DNA from: Bryoerythrophyllum caledonicum
Lineage: Eukaryota; Streptophyta; Bryopsida; Pottiales; Pottiaceae
NCBI GenBank assembly: GCA_963971425.1
Contig: OZ020515.1
Span: 8,572,291-8,636,290, forward strand
Reading direction: 5' to 3'
Length of the DNA stretch: 64,000 nt
Shown here: positions 10,953 to 22,848 of the stretch, one piece after another
Position numbering within the stretch: position 1 is the first letter of the stretch
How the letters are laid out: the number at the start of each line of letters is the position of its first letter
Made by a program: the position numbers and the translations under genes
The notes under the pieces: generated by a model
Told to the model about the DNA's origin: nothing
Databases searched by the model: none
The model's input: the letters and a program-made list of their open reading frames with translations, nothing else

Positions 10953-11567
10953 AAAACCTCCTCCGAAACCCTAGATTTGACTGTGATTGGGTGCCGGATA
11001 TCAGGTGGGTATCGAGAAGTATGTGTCTGAGCGAGAGTGTTTCCACCGATGTCTACCAGTGTTCTCTGCCAATTGGGGTATTTTACTTGCGATGAGTGCT
11101 GGCGTTGTTAGTACTCAGTGACTGGGACTCTCATAGAAAGCACTCGTGCGTGAAGTGACCTAGATTGGATTAGGTTTTTTTTTGTATCAATCGGGTCTGT
11201 CATGGACTCGGGGTGCACAATCAATCGAAACTTTATATCTAGCTAGGTTACAGTGTGGTTCACTGAAAGCTAGCGGCATCGACCTGTATTTAGTGGACTG
11301 TTTCTGCGGAGATTCTAGTGCGACCACTCTAATGGCAGAGGGAAATGGTTTCGCCAAGGTTGTCAGTATGTCACTTGATTTTAATTTGTGTTTCCTTGCA
11401 TCTCATGACTAATAGGGTTTTTTGATGATTGCTCATTTCGGAGCCAATGTATATGATGTGTAGGCATATCTGGATTTTCAAAATCTGTATGTTCAGGCTT
11501 GTTGTTGATGTGATATCTGTGCGTTTATGGCTTGACTTTTTTTTTCGTGTGGAATCTTGCAGAGTAG

Positions 11568-12538
11568 CTGCTAGTGATATTGCGAGATGGAAGGAAAATA
11601 ATTGGCATACTCCGGTCTTTTGATCAATTCGGCATGTAGTTCTGAACTATGCATTCATGATGCATCTTTTATTGTTTTTCATCATATTCTGTGAGGGAGT
11701 TTATCTTTAGGGTTCTCTACCAAAATTGGTGTGATATTCAGCTCTGTACAGTTTTTGATATTGTGGCGTCATTTAAGTGCATTCTACATGGATATTAAGC
11801 GTGGGTTGTTTCTTTTGTGAAAACAACAAATGTAGTGTTGGAAGGGGCACTTGAAACGATAACGGTTGGAGAGCTGTATTGCGACCTTCCTTTGGGTCTG
11901 TATGTTATCCGTGGAGAGAATGTTGTTCTTATTGGCGAATTGGTAAGTACTATTTTGAGACCGTTTTGCACCTTGGCCATATGTTTTGTCTCGCTGTATT
12001 TGCAGCTAACTCTTTCTCGATTCTCTATCAATGTGCAAGAACTTTTATCTGTGTTACACATAGAGGAACGCAGGTGGAATATCCCATTGTGTTATGAAGG
12101 GTTGTCTGTGGTTAGTTCAATTGAGAAGATCTAAGAGAAATCGGGAAACTGGTTGGTGTATACAGGATCTAGAAAGGGAGGAGTTGCCATCTTTTATGGT
12201 CCGTATCACTCCTGCCGAAATCAAAGAGGTTCGTAAATTGATACTCTCTTTCAGGTGTTCTATTATAGTGTGTTGCTAGTGTGAAGTTTTTCGTAACGAT
12301 CTATCAAACAAAGAAATCCCACAAGTGTGTATGGGTCAAGGGCACGAAACAAGACTAGGGAACATCCTAGGTGCAACTATGTTCTCGAATCTTTTTGAAA
12401 ACGTCTTCAGAGGTTGTTACCATAGCTCAGAGACGGTTGTGTTGTTTTGTGTTGATACAGGCTCAGAAAGCAGAGAAAGACACAACAGAGTTGAAGGGTA
12501 CAATGAGGAAGCGCATGGAGTTTCTGGATCTCGATTGA
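11568..12538 (+). CDS. LSM1: LSM1, Sm-like subunit of the LSM1-7 decapping activator
   Basis: LSM1 is the defining subunit of the cytoplasmic LSM1-7 ring, which binds deadenylated mRNA and promotes decapping. Visible exons: 11568 to about 11630 (LLVILRDGRKIIGILRSFDQF, Sm1 motif); about 11825-11942 (NVVLEGALETITVGELYCDL, then LYVIRGENVVLIGEL, Sm2 motif with the IRGEN RNA-binding turn); 12166-12228 (DLEREELPSFMVRITPAEIK); 12461-12538 (AQKAEKDTTELKGTMRKRME ending FLDLD-stop), the plant LSM1 C-terminus. The initiating exon (normally about 25 codons) was not located in 10.95-11.56 kb. The junction between the first two exons is odd: no AG in the right phase precedes NVVLEG. The gene faces away from the THO2-like exons with about 600 bp between. 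Confidence 0.85.
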
Positions 12539-12783
12539 GCTATGAAGTCATTGGACCAGATTCTCCACATGTACGGATGTTTACCGATATAAAGCAAACG
12601 AGGGGAGGGGGGAATACGCCCCGCCAGTGTGGCGAGTTTTAAGTGTCATTCTAGCCCGCATATTTTATCGCGGATCTGCGTTCCTAGTGGTGGTATTCAC
12701 CGCAAAATTTACCCTCTAGGGTGACTCCCATTTTTATCTAGTTTTTCTTGCTCGTTCCTCCCAGTTATGGACGAGTTGATGTA

Positions 12784-13182
12784 AGGTTGGATGACCTATA
12801 ACCACCACGAACCCCATAATGGACAAGGTAAAGTGGACTAAAACCACCACAGACCCACCCCATTTCCGAAATTTTAGGAAGTCACATATGATTGGGTGTT
12901 AGTTCATGATTGGTTCAAAGCTGCCGGTTTTCAGTCAATGTAGAAGTGGTTATTAGTACAACTTAGTGTGGAAATAGAGAGTTTTGTAAGTCGAGGAATG
13001 GGTCACGGCTTACTATCCACTTTGAAAATTTGTAGCAATTTCAATATGAAGAAATACATGGTCACGACAATTGCAATATTCATGAAATCCTATTTTGAAT
13101 TCCCAAAAAATGTCTTACCACGTATACAAACGCTATAAATAGGTCAGCAAGCTTAAGTTGGTGGTTATAGGTCATCCAACCT
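12784..13182. mobile_element. pogo-related MITE, ~400 bp
   Basis: Terminal inverted repeats AGGTTGGATGACCTATAACC (left) and its complement at the right end (13157-13182) are flanked by a TA duplication (12782-83, 13183-84). It has no coding capacity. The TIR design, the GTTGGTGGTT inner end and an internal TTTGAAAATTTGTA block (13020) are also found in the 4.4-kb element at 32.6-37.0 kb, so this is probably a non-autonomous relative of that family. Confidence 0.75.
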
Positions 13183-13439
13183 TAGTCCATGCTCTCTATC
13201 GTAGTTCCTTCTGTTTCTTGCAGCAAAGTGTCGGAGCTGTTTCCTTGTTCTTTCCTATCCCTCTTTAACTGTCAGTCTTACAAGGAACAAATCTGTGCTT
13301 ATCTCTTGCTCAAGGCAGTTACTCCGTCATGCTTCTGCAACACCACATGGACTTTCTCTTTGTCATTTTCCATTGATCTCCCACTACTAGAATCTAATGG
13401 CGAAGGTGTCATTTTCCTTTCTATTCATTGATAGAAGCT

Positions 13440-14770
13440 CGAATACCACTCTAAACTAAGTTACTGATAAATAATGCAGGACACCACCTACATGCTACTT
13501 GTCACATCAGCACTATAGGATTTAAAATGGCATCTGTCTATGTCAGCAGGTTTTCAAAAATACCCATGAGTTATTTGAGGTTTAAAAAGATAGCACCGTA
13601 TTAGTTATTTCATGGTGAAGTAGTTATATATATATATATATGTATTACTTAAGAATTATTGCAAAACAATCTAAGTCAGCACCTACTTGCTACATTATAC
13701 TAAGGGAATCCAAGCATCAACTACTAGCGCTTTCAGTCATTGTTGAGTTATAGATGACACATATCACTAGGGAATTACTAGAATTCAATCCGAGTCACCA
13801 CCTATTTGACACATCAGCAATGTTAGACAGAAATAGACATCCATCTACGTCAGCAAGTACAAAAAATATAGACGAGTAAGTTTTTAGTTATAGATATATC
13901 ACTAGACCTAGTTATTTTCTAGTGACAGAGTAATTCTTTTTATATGTATCACTAATGAATGACTTAGACATAATCCAAGTCAACAGTATTTGACAAAACC
14001 CTGCATCCATCCACGTCAGCAAATTGTCCAAAGTGTCAACGTTTTGATTGGAAGTTATAAAATATATTAATGTGCTGAGTAATTATCTAGTGATATAGTA
14101 ATATGTCTCAAACTGATTACTGAAGAATTACTAGCATACAATCCAAATCACCCCTAATTGCTACATCAGAAATGTCAAATGGAAAAGCCTAAAAGGGCAT
14201 TCATCCGCATCAGCAATATATTAAAAATTATCCACTAGTTATTTTTCAGTTGTTAAATATATAACTCTGCCGAGTTATTTTGCGATGATGTAGTAATTTG
14301 TCTCTAGGGTATCACTAAAGAATTACTGGAATACAATCCAAGTTGCCACCTACTTGCCACATCAGCAATGTCAGACAGAAGTAGACATCCATCTATGTCC
14401 GCAATTTTCTAAAAAATATCCCCTAGTAGTTTTTTAGTGAAGCAATGATTAGTATAAAATATTACTGCACAAAGTAATTTTTTAGTGAAGCAGTGATTTA
14501 TGCCAAGTGTATTACTAAGGAATTATTGGAATACAATCTAAGTCATCACCTATTTACCACATCAGCAATGCCCGAGGGAAGTAGACATCCATCTACGTCA
14601 GCAATTTTCTAAAAATATCCCTAAGTTATTTTTTAGTTCTAATACATATTACTTTAACTAGTGATTTTCTAGTGAGACAGTAATTCTTTTTAAATGTATC
14701 ACTAATGAATCACTAAGGCACAATCCTAGTCAGTCACCTTCTTACCACGTCAACACTACCGGATGAGGCA
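13440..14770. repeat. diverged tandem array, ~185-bp unit
   Basis: About eight units share an anchor like CACCTACTTGCCACATCAGC, near 13483, 13672, 13792, 13976, 14144, 14339, 14539 and 14725 (spacings 120-200 bp, usually 170-200). Each unit continues with ACATCCATCTACGTCAGCAA, an AAAAATAT-CCC block and TTTTAGTGA-type sequence. It contains a (TA)n run at about 13626-13643. Purpose unknown; it abuts the 3' side of the broken minus-strand transposon-type gene and may be its subterminal repeat region. Confidence 0.8.
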
Positions 14771-14963
14771 TGGATGAAAACACTGAGATAACCATATGAA
14801 TGATGTTGGCCGTCATATGGTTTTCATCACCTTGCTGCCCGCAAAAACTTAAACTACTGTAAAATGACTAGGACAGTTAACTAGCTAGAACTGGGCAACA
14901 TCCGGAGATCCTGAGTAATTCTGTAGTAATTTTTTTCTGGCTAGTCATTTGTGCTGTAGTCAT

Positions 14964-17803
14964 TTATAGGCCGATTTTCCGTAGTGAAACAACACATCTA
15001 CAATGGCATGAAATACTCGTGTGGAAACCTTTGGTTGTGTCTCTAAGGAACTGTAGACCTTGACGTAACAAGTTAAGTTCCACATGGTACCTACAACAAC
15101 AAACATTCATCTCCTTGCATTTCTTTACGAAATATGGTCGTAGTGTTTCAAATGCCCGCATACTCAAAGAGGCCTCCCAATGTGCTTGAGTATATCGCTC
15201 ATACAACGAGGCTTGCCAGAGATACCAGAATGGTATATCAGTATCTCCACAGACAAGACCAAAGTATATTTGAACGCATATGAGAACTATATAATACCTT
15301 TCATAGTTTAGCAAAATAGCAGAGTATAGTATAGTATGAACACTAACGTACATCCCTTTTAGTGTCTCCAATGCGGTCAGATCCTATAGAAGTGGTTTTA
15401 AGTGAACCTGAGTAGTATATTGGACCATCTCCAAGTATATACAGACACAGCTGAATGGTTACAACAAACTGTGCACATGATGATACACCAGACACGGAAA
15501 AAAATATAGAGGCAGGTGTATATTCTAGAACCTGAAAAACATGTCAAAGAGCTAAACAAAGTACGCTGATACACTAGAGTGAAGCTCATTTTGGTTAAAT
15601 TTGGGTGTGCACGGATGACAAGGTACATGGAGTAAACGTTTCTTCTACACATTACCGTCATACGTGTGTTAGGATACTACACACGGGACGCTAGCACCAT
15701 ACAACTTTGCTAATAAAACATTAGGCAGCAGCATCTCATGGACTACCATGTCATATTAACATACTAAGTATGTGTATATCATGACAATCACAGTACTCAT
15801 GATCCTCATAGACTGTATGGAAACACAATGGAGTCATGCAAATGTTTACCTGACTCTCAAGGAGTAAGTGTGTTGCATGTTCTTCGTAAACCTTGGGTCC
15901 CAGCCGCTTTCTTCGGACATCCTTTTTGTTCGGACTCACCCGCGTCTATGAAGACCACCAGAAAATGACAAGGTCTCTTGTACTGTTGGGCAAGCCCAAC
16001 CTCTTTCTACCCTCGGCCAAGCTCAACCTCTTTCTACCCTCGGCCAAGCTGAAAATAGAGGAACTAGTAGATTCTAGGCTTAGACGCCGTTGTTTTGCTG
16101 CGGCAATGTTCTTAGGATTAGTGCCAAGAACCCTTGATAAGGCTCGCAGTCCTGTTGCTTCAGTATTGACCGCTGCCTCCAAAAGTGCGGTCTTCCTCAC
16201 TAGTTTTTCTTTTGAGTGGGGAAGTTTTAGTAGCTGTAATTCATTTTTGTAAGACTGTACAAAAGCATGGCTAGCTTTCACGTCCCGATATTGCTCCGGC
16301 AGATGTGGAACAATCGACCTGTCAGTTAGAACATTTTCTAACACGGCCTCCCGAAATGATGCACTTTCACCGACCGCCTCTAGCTCTCTTATAATGAGTT
16401 CAGAAATTTTTGAAGACACTCAGAAGATGTCCCTACACCGTACTCGTTCCAAACTGGGATCCTCTGTGGCCAACAAACGCTGCAGCGACGTCTCTTGAGC
16501 TATATTTTTTCTTGCCCGATGCAGTCTTTGACGTACTGCAGCCCTCTCCCTTCGAAGGATGATGTCATCAGCGGTCATGGGTAACCTTTCTCCAGCAACA
16601 TGCCTTGTCCCATCCCTCCTACTCCCACGGGCCCTAGTGGTAACCATGCTGCGTCCTGCCACACTTTGATGAGAGTCTAAAGTATACAGTACAGTATGTC
16701 CTGAAATTAGAGGAGTCACTACTAGTACACTAAGCACACCATACTCAAGAAAAGAATTGATTTATTTAAGCAAGAACATTGTGAAAATTCCAAAAAGAAA
16801 CTTACAATGCGTGTGCGTTTCTTTAAACTCGTAGCCAACTCAGCCGCACTCCTGAAACCTTAAACACCGGGTTTGGAATCCATATTGAATGCATCGATTA
16901 TCGTAGCAACAAACTCTGGTAGTGCGAGAAGCACTCTATTTTTTGCCCCTGGGTCTCTTCTGGTATGCCACATCTTATTGAAGTAGTCCGAGTACTAAAC
17001 AGTTGCTGGAGTATACAGTCCAAGCTCTTTAAGAGACCATTTCTCATCACTTAGGAACCTCTGGAAGAAGACCAACCATTTCAGTTAATTTCAAAGTAGC
17101 CTTTTCAACAAATCAAGCAAAATAGGCAAACAATTGAGAAACCGTACCGACAATCCCCAGGAATGAGTAACGAACGACATACATTGCACACAATTGTTGG
17201 AGCCCATAAGTGGGAAAACGATTGAATTTTAGCAACATATTTTAACAACATCCTCAATAATCCCGAAATGGTTGTATATAGTACAACCTCACCATAACTA
17301 ACCTCAACACTTGGCACGAACGTATCCTCTTCAACCTTGAACATGCCTTCTAAATCCGAAGATGACTCCTCCCACGGCAATGATGGATCCTCTGGAACTG
17401 AGAGATTGTTGACAAATTTATTAATAACGTCTGAACTCCAAAAAGGTTCTCCAACTACTTTACAGTAGTTTCATGAGAATTTTAATACCTGTTCTCTGTA
17501 ACGATGTACTTCCGCACGGATCTATACATAGTTCTGTAGCATTCGAGGTGCCCTCTGAATCCTCGAACTGGAATTGCGATAGTAAAAACCCAGTCTCTGG
17601 AAACTCACAGTACGTTTAATGTCATCTTCGAGAATACATAACAATTTTTTGGAAAGGAGATGCCTAGAATTACATGATAATATGAATACTTGCTGTTTGA
17701 AATGGTGCAGATGGACAAGATTCAATGGAAGTAGGTCTCACGCCAATCCTGACGTCCTCTTCGTTAGAATACGATTCTCCTAGTGCTAGTTCATAATCAT
17801 CCA
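14964..17803 (-). pseudogene. broken multi-exon transposon-type protein gene
   Basis: Read on the minus strand: a possible acidic first exon at 17803 (MDDYELALGESYSNEEDVRI), an acidic piece near 17380-17285 (SSSDLEGMFKVEED), then 16737-15946. That last block has Arg-rich and helical parts (RRERAAVRQRLHRARKNIAQ; LSRVLGTNPKNIAAAKQRRL), followed by SPNKKDVRRKRLGPKVYEEH and, after a donor near 15850, a later exon at 15371-14964 with FETLRPYFVKKCKEMNVCCC and RYHVE. I recall similar N-K-K-D-V and CCCRYHVE blocks in repetitive plant and algal proteins but cannot name the family. In-frame stops at about 16420 (TGA) and 15953 (TAG) show it is broken. An internal 11-residue duplication (LAEGRKRLxL twice) lies at 16005-16040. 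Confidence 0.45.
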
Positions 17804-17819
17804 TTGTCTACATAACATA

Positions 17820-20800
17820 AATTTAGTAGAATAACAGTAATGTTGCATGTTAAAAATATGTAGAATAATAGTAATGTTGCATGTTAAAAATAGAGAGGAC
17901 TAAACCTTTGGATTTCATGTCTGAATGTATTCTTCATCTCTTAACTTAGTTGAAACCACATCAAGATCGTTAAAACTATATCACCTGGATAACCACGGCC
18001 ACATCACCAGCTCAAATCCCTTCACACAAATCCTAACAATACACCACAAACTTCAACACCAGACAACACGGCGGCAAAACAGAAAAAAAGCACACCGTGG
18101 CAATACATACATCAACATCAGAACATGTCATCCACTTCATTAAAGCACATGGGAATGAGGTTTAAGACCGTTCTATTCTCATTCTGTTTCAAATTGAGTT
18201 CACAAAATATTAGGATATACGATGGTTTTTTTAACAAACTTCTTTAACCTGACAAACCTTGCCGTAGCTAAATGACTAACAAATGGTAATAAAAGTGCAC
18301 AAGTTGACTTGCCTTCTTGTTGGTTGTATCAAAAGGCGTGTATGATGTAGGATTCTCCCACCCGCGTCATGAACTGCAATCGAAGCACCAAACACCATCA
18401 TGTCCCAAGCAAGCACCTTCCACAGTCCAGCGTTCAGGTAATGCACGTTGTCCACTCCGATCCTTGTGAGCGTCTATATATCTCTGTCGTTGCTGACGCT
18501 ACCTCCCACGCACCTCTTCACTGCTACCTCCCACGCACCTCGTCTCTGAAAAGAGCGTCACATAGTAATTATGGTGCATTGTTATCACTTTGCCAAAGTT
18601 AGGTCCAATTTTTCCAAGTGGACCCGACTGACAGACATAGTATACGCACCTGCTTTGAACTGGTTTTCATGCGCCGTTTCATTTAAAAATAATGAAGTTA
18701 TTTTCCACAGTTCAAAAGAGGTAAATGATCACGCACCTGGTAATGGAGTTTGTGGTAGTGGCGGTGGACAAGGAAACGCTGAGATAGCCCAGGTCAGAAG
18801 CAATGAGCATGTTCAGGGCCAAGACGCCAAATTCTATCCAAACAATCGTCGCCTTCAAACCGTCCCTCTAGCGCACATTATTCCTTTGCTTCCCACGCTC
18901 CTTTTGCCTGAAACGCAACAACCACAACGTGCATCCTCAATAAAAGTGGTCGTTGTGCTTATGAGTAGTACCATTTAACGTATGCCTGCAGTTCATATTC
19001 CGCCCTGTAAGCGTTCCTACTCACCTGGAGGCATGGTCGCTCTCAAGATTCATGGCTTCAAAACCCACGGCGTTCAGCCCAGGAGCTCACATTCGGGGAA
19101 AAAAAGCGTAGGCCAAAACGTGCATCGCGACGCGATGGCCCTCAATTCCCCATGAATTTTGGAACGTTCATTTGGGCTTTGATATGGCGGCTGAACTCTG
19201 TGGTTGCCCACAGTCGCAGCGTTGAACCTGCAGCATGCAGAATTAAGAGAATTACGGCTAGTTAAACTAGAAGGTAAACTGCAGATTTAGTGATTGGCAC
19301 TGTCAGAATCTGTATGAGCCGGATCACTTACACATGGAGTGTTCTAGATCCTTGACAGGGATATACCAGAAACCATCTCCACATACTCATCCGGTCACAG
19401 AACATACTACTTCGTCCATTAGGTATATCGGTCGGCCAGGGCTCCCAAAACTTTATTTTTGAAGACATTGCATTAAAAATTTTGGATTAGCATAAAAGAC
19501 CATAAGCCTACTTAGAGATCTGTATGGCACACACAAGTATTCCAAAAACTCCATTGAAGACACGACCAAAATCATGGTGTTTTTTAAACCTATAAAGACG
19601 GTCTGTTTTCTATCATTAGAAGTGAGTTGGAATACCGGATTTGAAATTTTTTATGATATAGGCCATCCACAGCACCCTTTCAATGTGCACCAAAAGTTTC
19701 ACAATCATTAGTGCCGATATTCATTTACAAAGCGGTATATTTGTACAAAAAACGCCTTTTGTGACAAGTATAAACCGGACTACAAATATACCTCCATTGA
19801 TCAAACAATCCAGCAACCTCGGAAGTTTTTAGCATTCATGTAATGGAATGCAAGTAAGGATCAACATTCCGTTAAAAAAAATCCGAAATGAAATGTACAT
19901 TGCACTTGGTGTACCAAAGAATGTTCGTGAGTCCTTCGAAATCAGTTTGTGACATGTTTTTTATACCGGTGTAGCTTGCTTTCACCCTAGACTCACCCTA
20001 TAATGTCCAATTTTGAGATTCTAAAGATGGACGATTCATGACCAATAAATTAACATCATCATGGATACAACAATTCATGGCATTGTTTTACTCTCTCAAT
20101 GGGGCCCCTTGACTTGCAGCCCGGAAAAAAAAACTGCAAATTGAACAAAACACCGCATATCATTTGGGAACTTTACAACTGAGATTTCAATCCAATGTTT
20201 TTGATGAAAATTTCATTGAGAACGTAGATGAAATCCATTTTACTATTAATATGGATAATCGGCAAGCTTTAGGCTTTGGAGAGACATTTTGGTTAAAAAG
20301 ATGTTTTTAACCGATATTGTTGGTTGTTGTTGCTGGAGGGGATAACAACCGATGTTGTTGGTGATGGGGAGGCAATTACTATGGTTGTTCGGATTTTGGG
20401 GGGACGTAGAGCCATCATAGAAATTCCCATGCTTATTTTCAATAATGAAAATAGGAATTATCCTATCCGCGGTTCTGATGACAACATCCTCGGAGTTTGT
20501 TACCGAACGGGTCCAAAGGGTTGAATGGACCAAACTATATTCCCTCAATGCTTTGAGGAACCTTGGTCATACCAAACATACCCTCATAATCCCACGGTTC
20601 CCACCAAATTCATATGGGTGGATAATTGTACATGCATAATTTATCCCCTACATTAGCGGTTGTTCTAGCTCAAAAAATAACCATTTTGAAATACCTACCT
20701 CCGTGTGCAATCCATCTTTGCCAACCGGCGAACAATTTTATAATTTCATGACTGTATTAATGATCATATTATATAAATATTTACATGTAGATATAAATAT

Positions 20801-21530
20801 TATATATTTATAATTATGTCATGTTAATATTTAATATTTATGATTATTAAACTAATAGTGCAAAATAATATATAAATATTTATGGAATAGTGTTAATATA
20901 TGCCATTGTCCGGCACATCTAATTGTCAATTTGAACAAAAGAATTTGATATATATACTGGTATACAAATTATATTAGTATGATTTCTTTACTAACAGGGA
21001 CTAACCAATATGATGTGCAATACCAGAGCATGACCATGGAGTTGAGTTGTATCTGGGGAAGAAGTCCACTAAGGTTACTTACTTTTGGGCAAAAAACATA
21101 TACTCCGTAGTATATTTGTTTTGGAGCCCTTTGTTAAATTGTTGTCGAATGCAAAGCCCGTCCATTGATTAGGCGTGAAGATATCATGGCCAATAAAATG
21201 TTAGGTGAACAGATTATATCTTGAAAAAGGTGTTGGTTTTTTGGACTTTGTGTTGTCATAACACATGTTGTTCTACAGGTGGCCAAACCCTTTCCCGAGA
21301 TGAGTATGTTGCATATTGCAAAGACTAAAAATATACCAAATATACTACACTGTATATATGTTGAATCAAGGCACCAAAAATTAGGTTCTGAAGAAAATTA
21401 TGGATTTAAAAATAAATTAAAAATACTTCATGTATCAAGATAGATTTTTGTATACTAAAAAATGTTGAATAAGAATTTGGAGAAAAATCAACATTAATTT
21501 CTTATTTAGGCTTCTTGAAAAAATAACTTA
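17820..21530. other. long stretch without a supported gene
   Basis: AT-rich to mixed DNA. Two near-identical 38-bp units (AGTAATGTTGCATGTTAAAAAT) are at 17836-17895. A short direct repeat (GCTACCTCCCACGCACCTC) occurs twice at 18498-18541. Scattered ORFs of 60-135 codons lack any family signature or consistent codon use. I see no RNA gene. Confidence 0.5.
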
Positions 21531-22011
21531 TCTACCTATATAATAGGCATCAGTCAGTCTATCCGCCGCTCCCTAACCCTAAATACTAATCCTAAACCCT
21601 AAACCTAAACCTAAGACTTTGCCGGAACATGCGCATTGTTGTTGGTGAACGTCGTGTGGATTTGGACAACCGTACATTTCCAGAGTGGCTCCTGGCGCTA
21701 GGGGAAGACAGGCTCGAGAAGGTGAAGGATGACATGATTAGATGTCCACGGGCGATGATTGTCGGCAATCACACCTTGAACAGCTTGATCAATGCTATCT
21801 ATGGAGGAATTGCTCACGTCGAAGCAAATGCGCACGAGTACTTCAGCGGTCGTGCCATCCTCGCACGGAATGACGATGTTTCGCGGATCAAAGCACGACG
21901 TTTTGAAGGATGCAAATTGCAATCTAAATTATAATACGTCAAACAAATTTTATTCTAAGGAGCACTAATAAAAAAACCTTCCCCGGTCAGAACAACGGGT
22001 ACCGATACTAG
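21531..22011 (+). mobile_element. short Helitron with helicase fragment
   Basis: The 5' end TCTACCTATATAATAGG and the 3' end ACCGATACTAG (preceded by a CCCG...CGGG hairpin at 21981-21999) fit Helitron rules: 5'-TC, 3' hairpin, terminal CTRR, insertion between A and T (A before 21531, T after 22011). Inside is a 102-codon piece of the Rep/PIF1-type Helitron helicase. A degenerate plant telomere-like run (CCCTAAACC variants, 21570-21613) sits at the exact start of the helicase piece. At 481 bp it is non-autonomous. Confidence 0.72.
21611..21934 (+). pseudogene. PIF1-like Helitron helicase fragment
   Basis: Reads RLCRNMRIVV, then FPEWLLALGEDRLEKVKDDM, then GNHTLNSLINAIYGGI and AILARNDDVSRI. These are the conserved blocks (F-x-E-W-L-L-x-x-G; I-Y; I-L-A-x-x-N-D-D-V) of PIF1-type Helitron helicases just before the C-terminal part of the domain. 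ATPase motifs I-III are missing upstream, and the ORF ends soon after N-D-D-V, so it is a captured internal fragment without helicase function. Confidence 0.8.
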
Positions 22012-22845
22012 TTTTTTAATAATAAAAGTCAAATTAAGTTTTGGATCTAGAATTTTCAATTATAATGTAAGAGCACATTATGGTATGAATGTCTTCCAAA
22101 AAAATTGAAGTATTTTACCTCTTGAAACTCTCAAAAGAAATATATTTGTCTGATTTGAGATACCTGTTACAGGTATGTAGTAATGAAAGATATACTTCTA
22201 CTCGCCAAACCATGAGCCGAAACTCTATTTTTTTTGGATTCTCATGTTGCTATTAAAGTAAAAAATTACAATTCATTAGAAGAATTCAAAAATCAAACCT
22301 ACATTGGCGCTAGGTAGCAAACAAAGGCTCATAACTTGTCCCTACACCTTTTGTGACAGGTTTTTCATGCTAGCTTAGTTGACCAAGACCCCTTGTAAAT
22401 ATGACACCGTCACATTGTCGTCAACGTGGTCGACATTGGCCAAAAATAGGTAGATTAAATCGCCCGAGATCACGCAATTGAGATCTACCGATTTTATCTA
22501 CCAAAGCAGGAGGAATATCTACCGTTTTAATGGATGTGAATTTGCGAGGGATTTTGGGTCTATTGGTGGCCAACGGGCTCATGCTTCTTCCACAACAACA
22601 TAGGACGTAGAGGTGACTGATGGATGTGGATGTATCACTTTTTCATCCCTACTTGCTTCTTTGTTTGTTTTGATCGGGAGTTTGCTTCCAACAGTCAAGG
22701 CTCCATGGAAAGAATGATGGATGGAATAATCAATATAAAAGAATGTGTAATATTGTTGTAACAATTTTCTATAATTGTATTTGTTTTAGAAATTTCAAAT
22801 GAGATCATTATCTTAAATGTTGTGACGTTTCTACAAATTGATAAT
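22012..22845. other. AT-rich stretch, nothing recognised
   Basis: No coding signature on either strand. An unspecific short ORF lies at 22579-22764 (minus). Confidence 0.4.
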
Positions 22846-22848
22846 AGT

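Noticed and set aside
21570-21613. True telomere end or interstitial telomere array
   Set aside because: The CCCTAAA units are few and degenerate and lie inside a Helitron; the same applies to 47515-47592.
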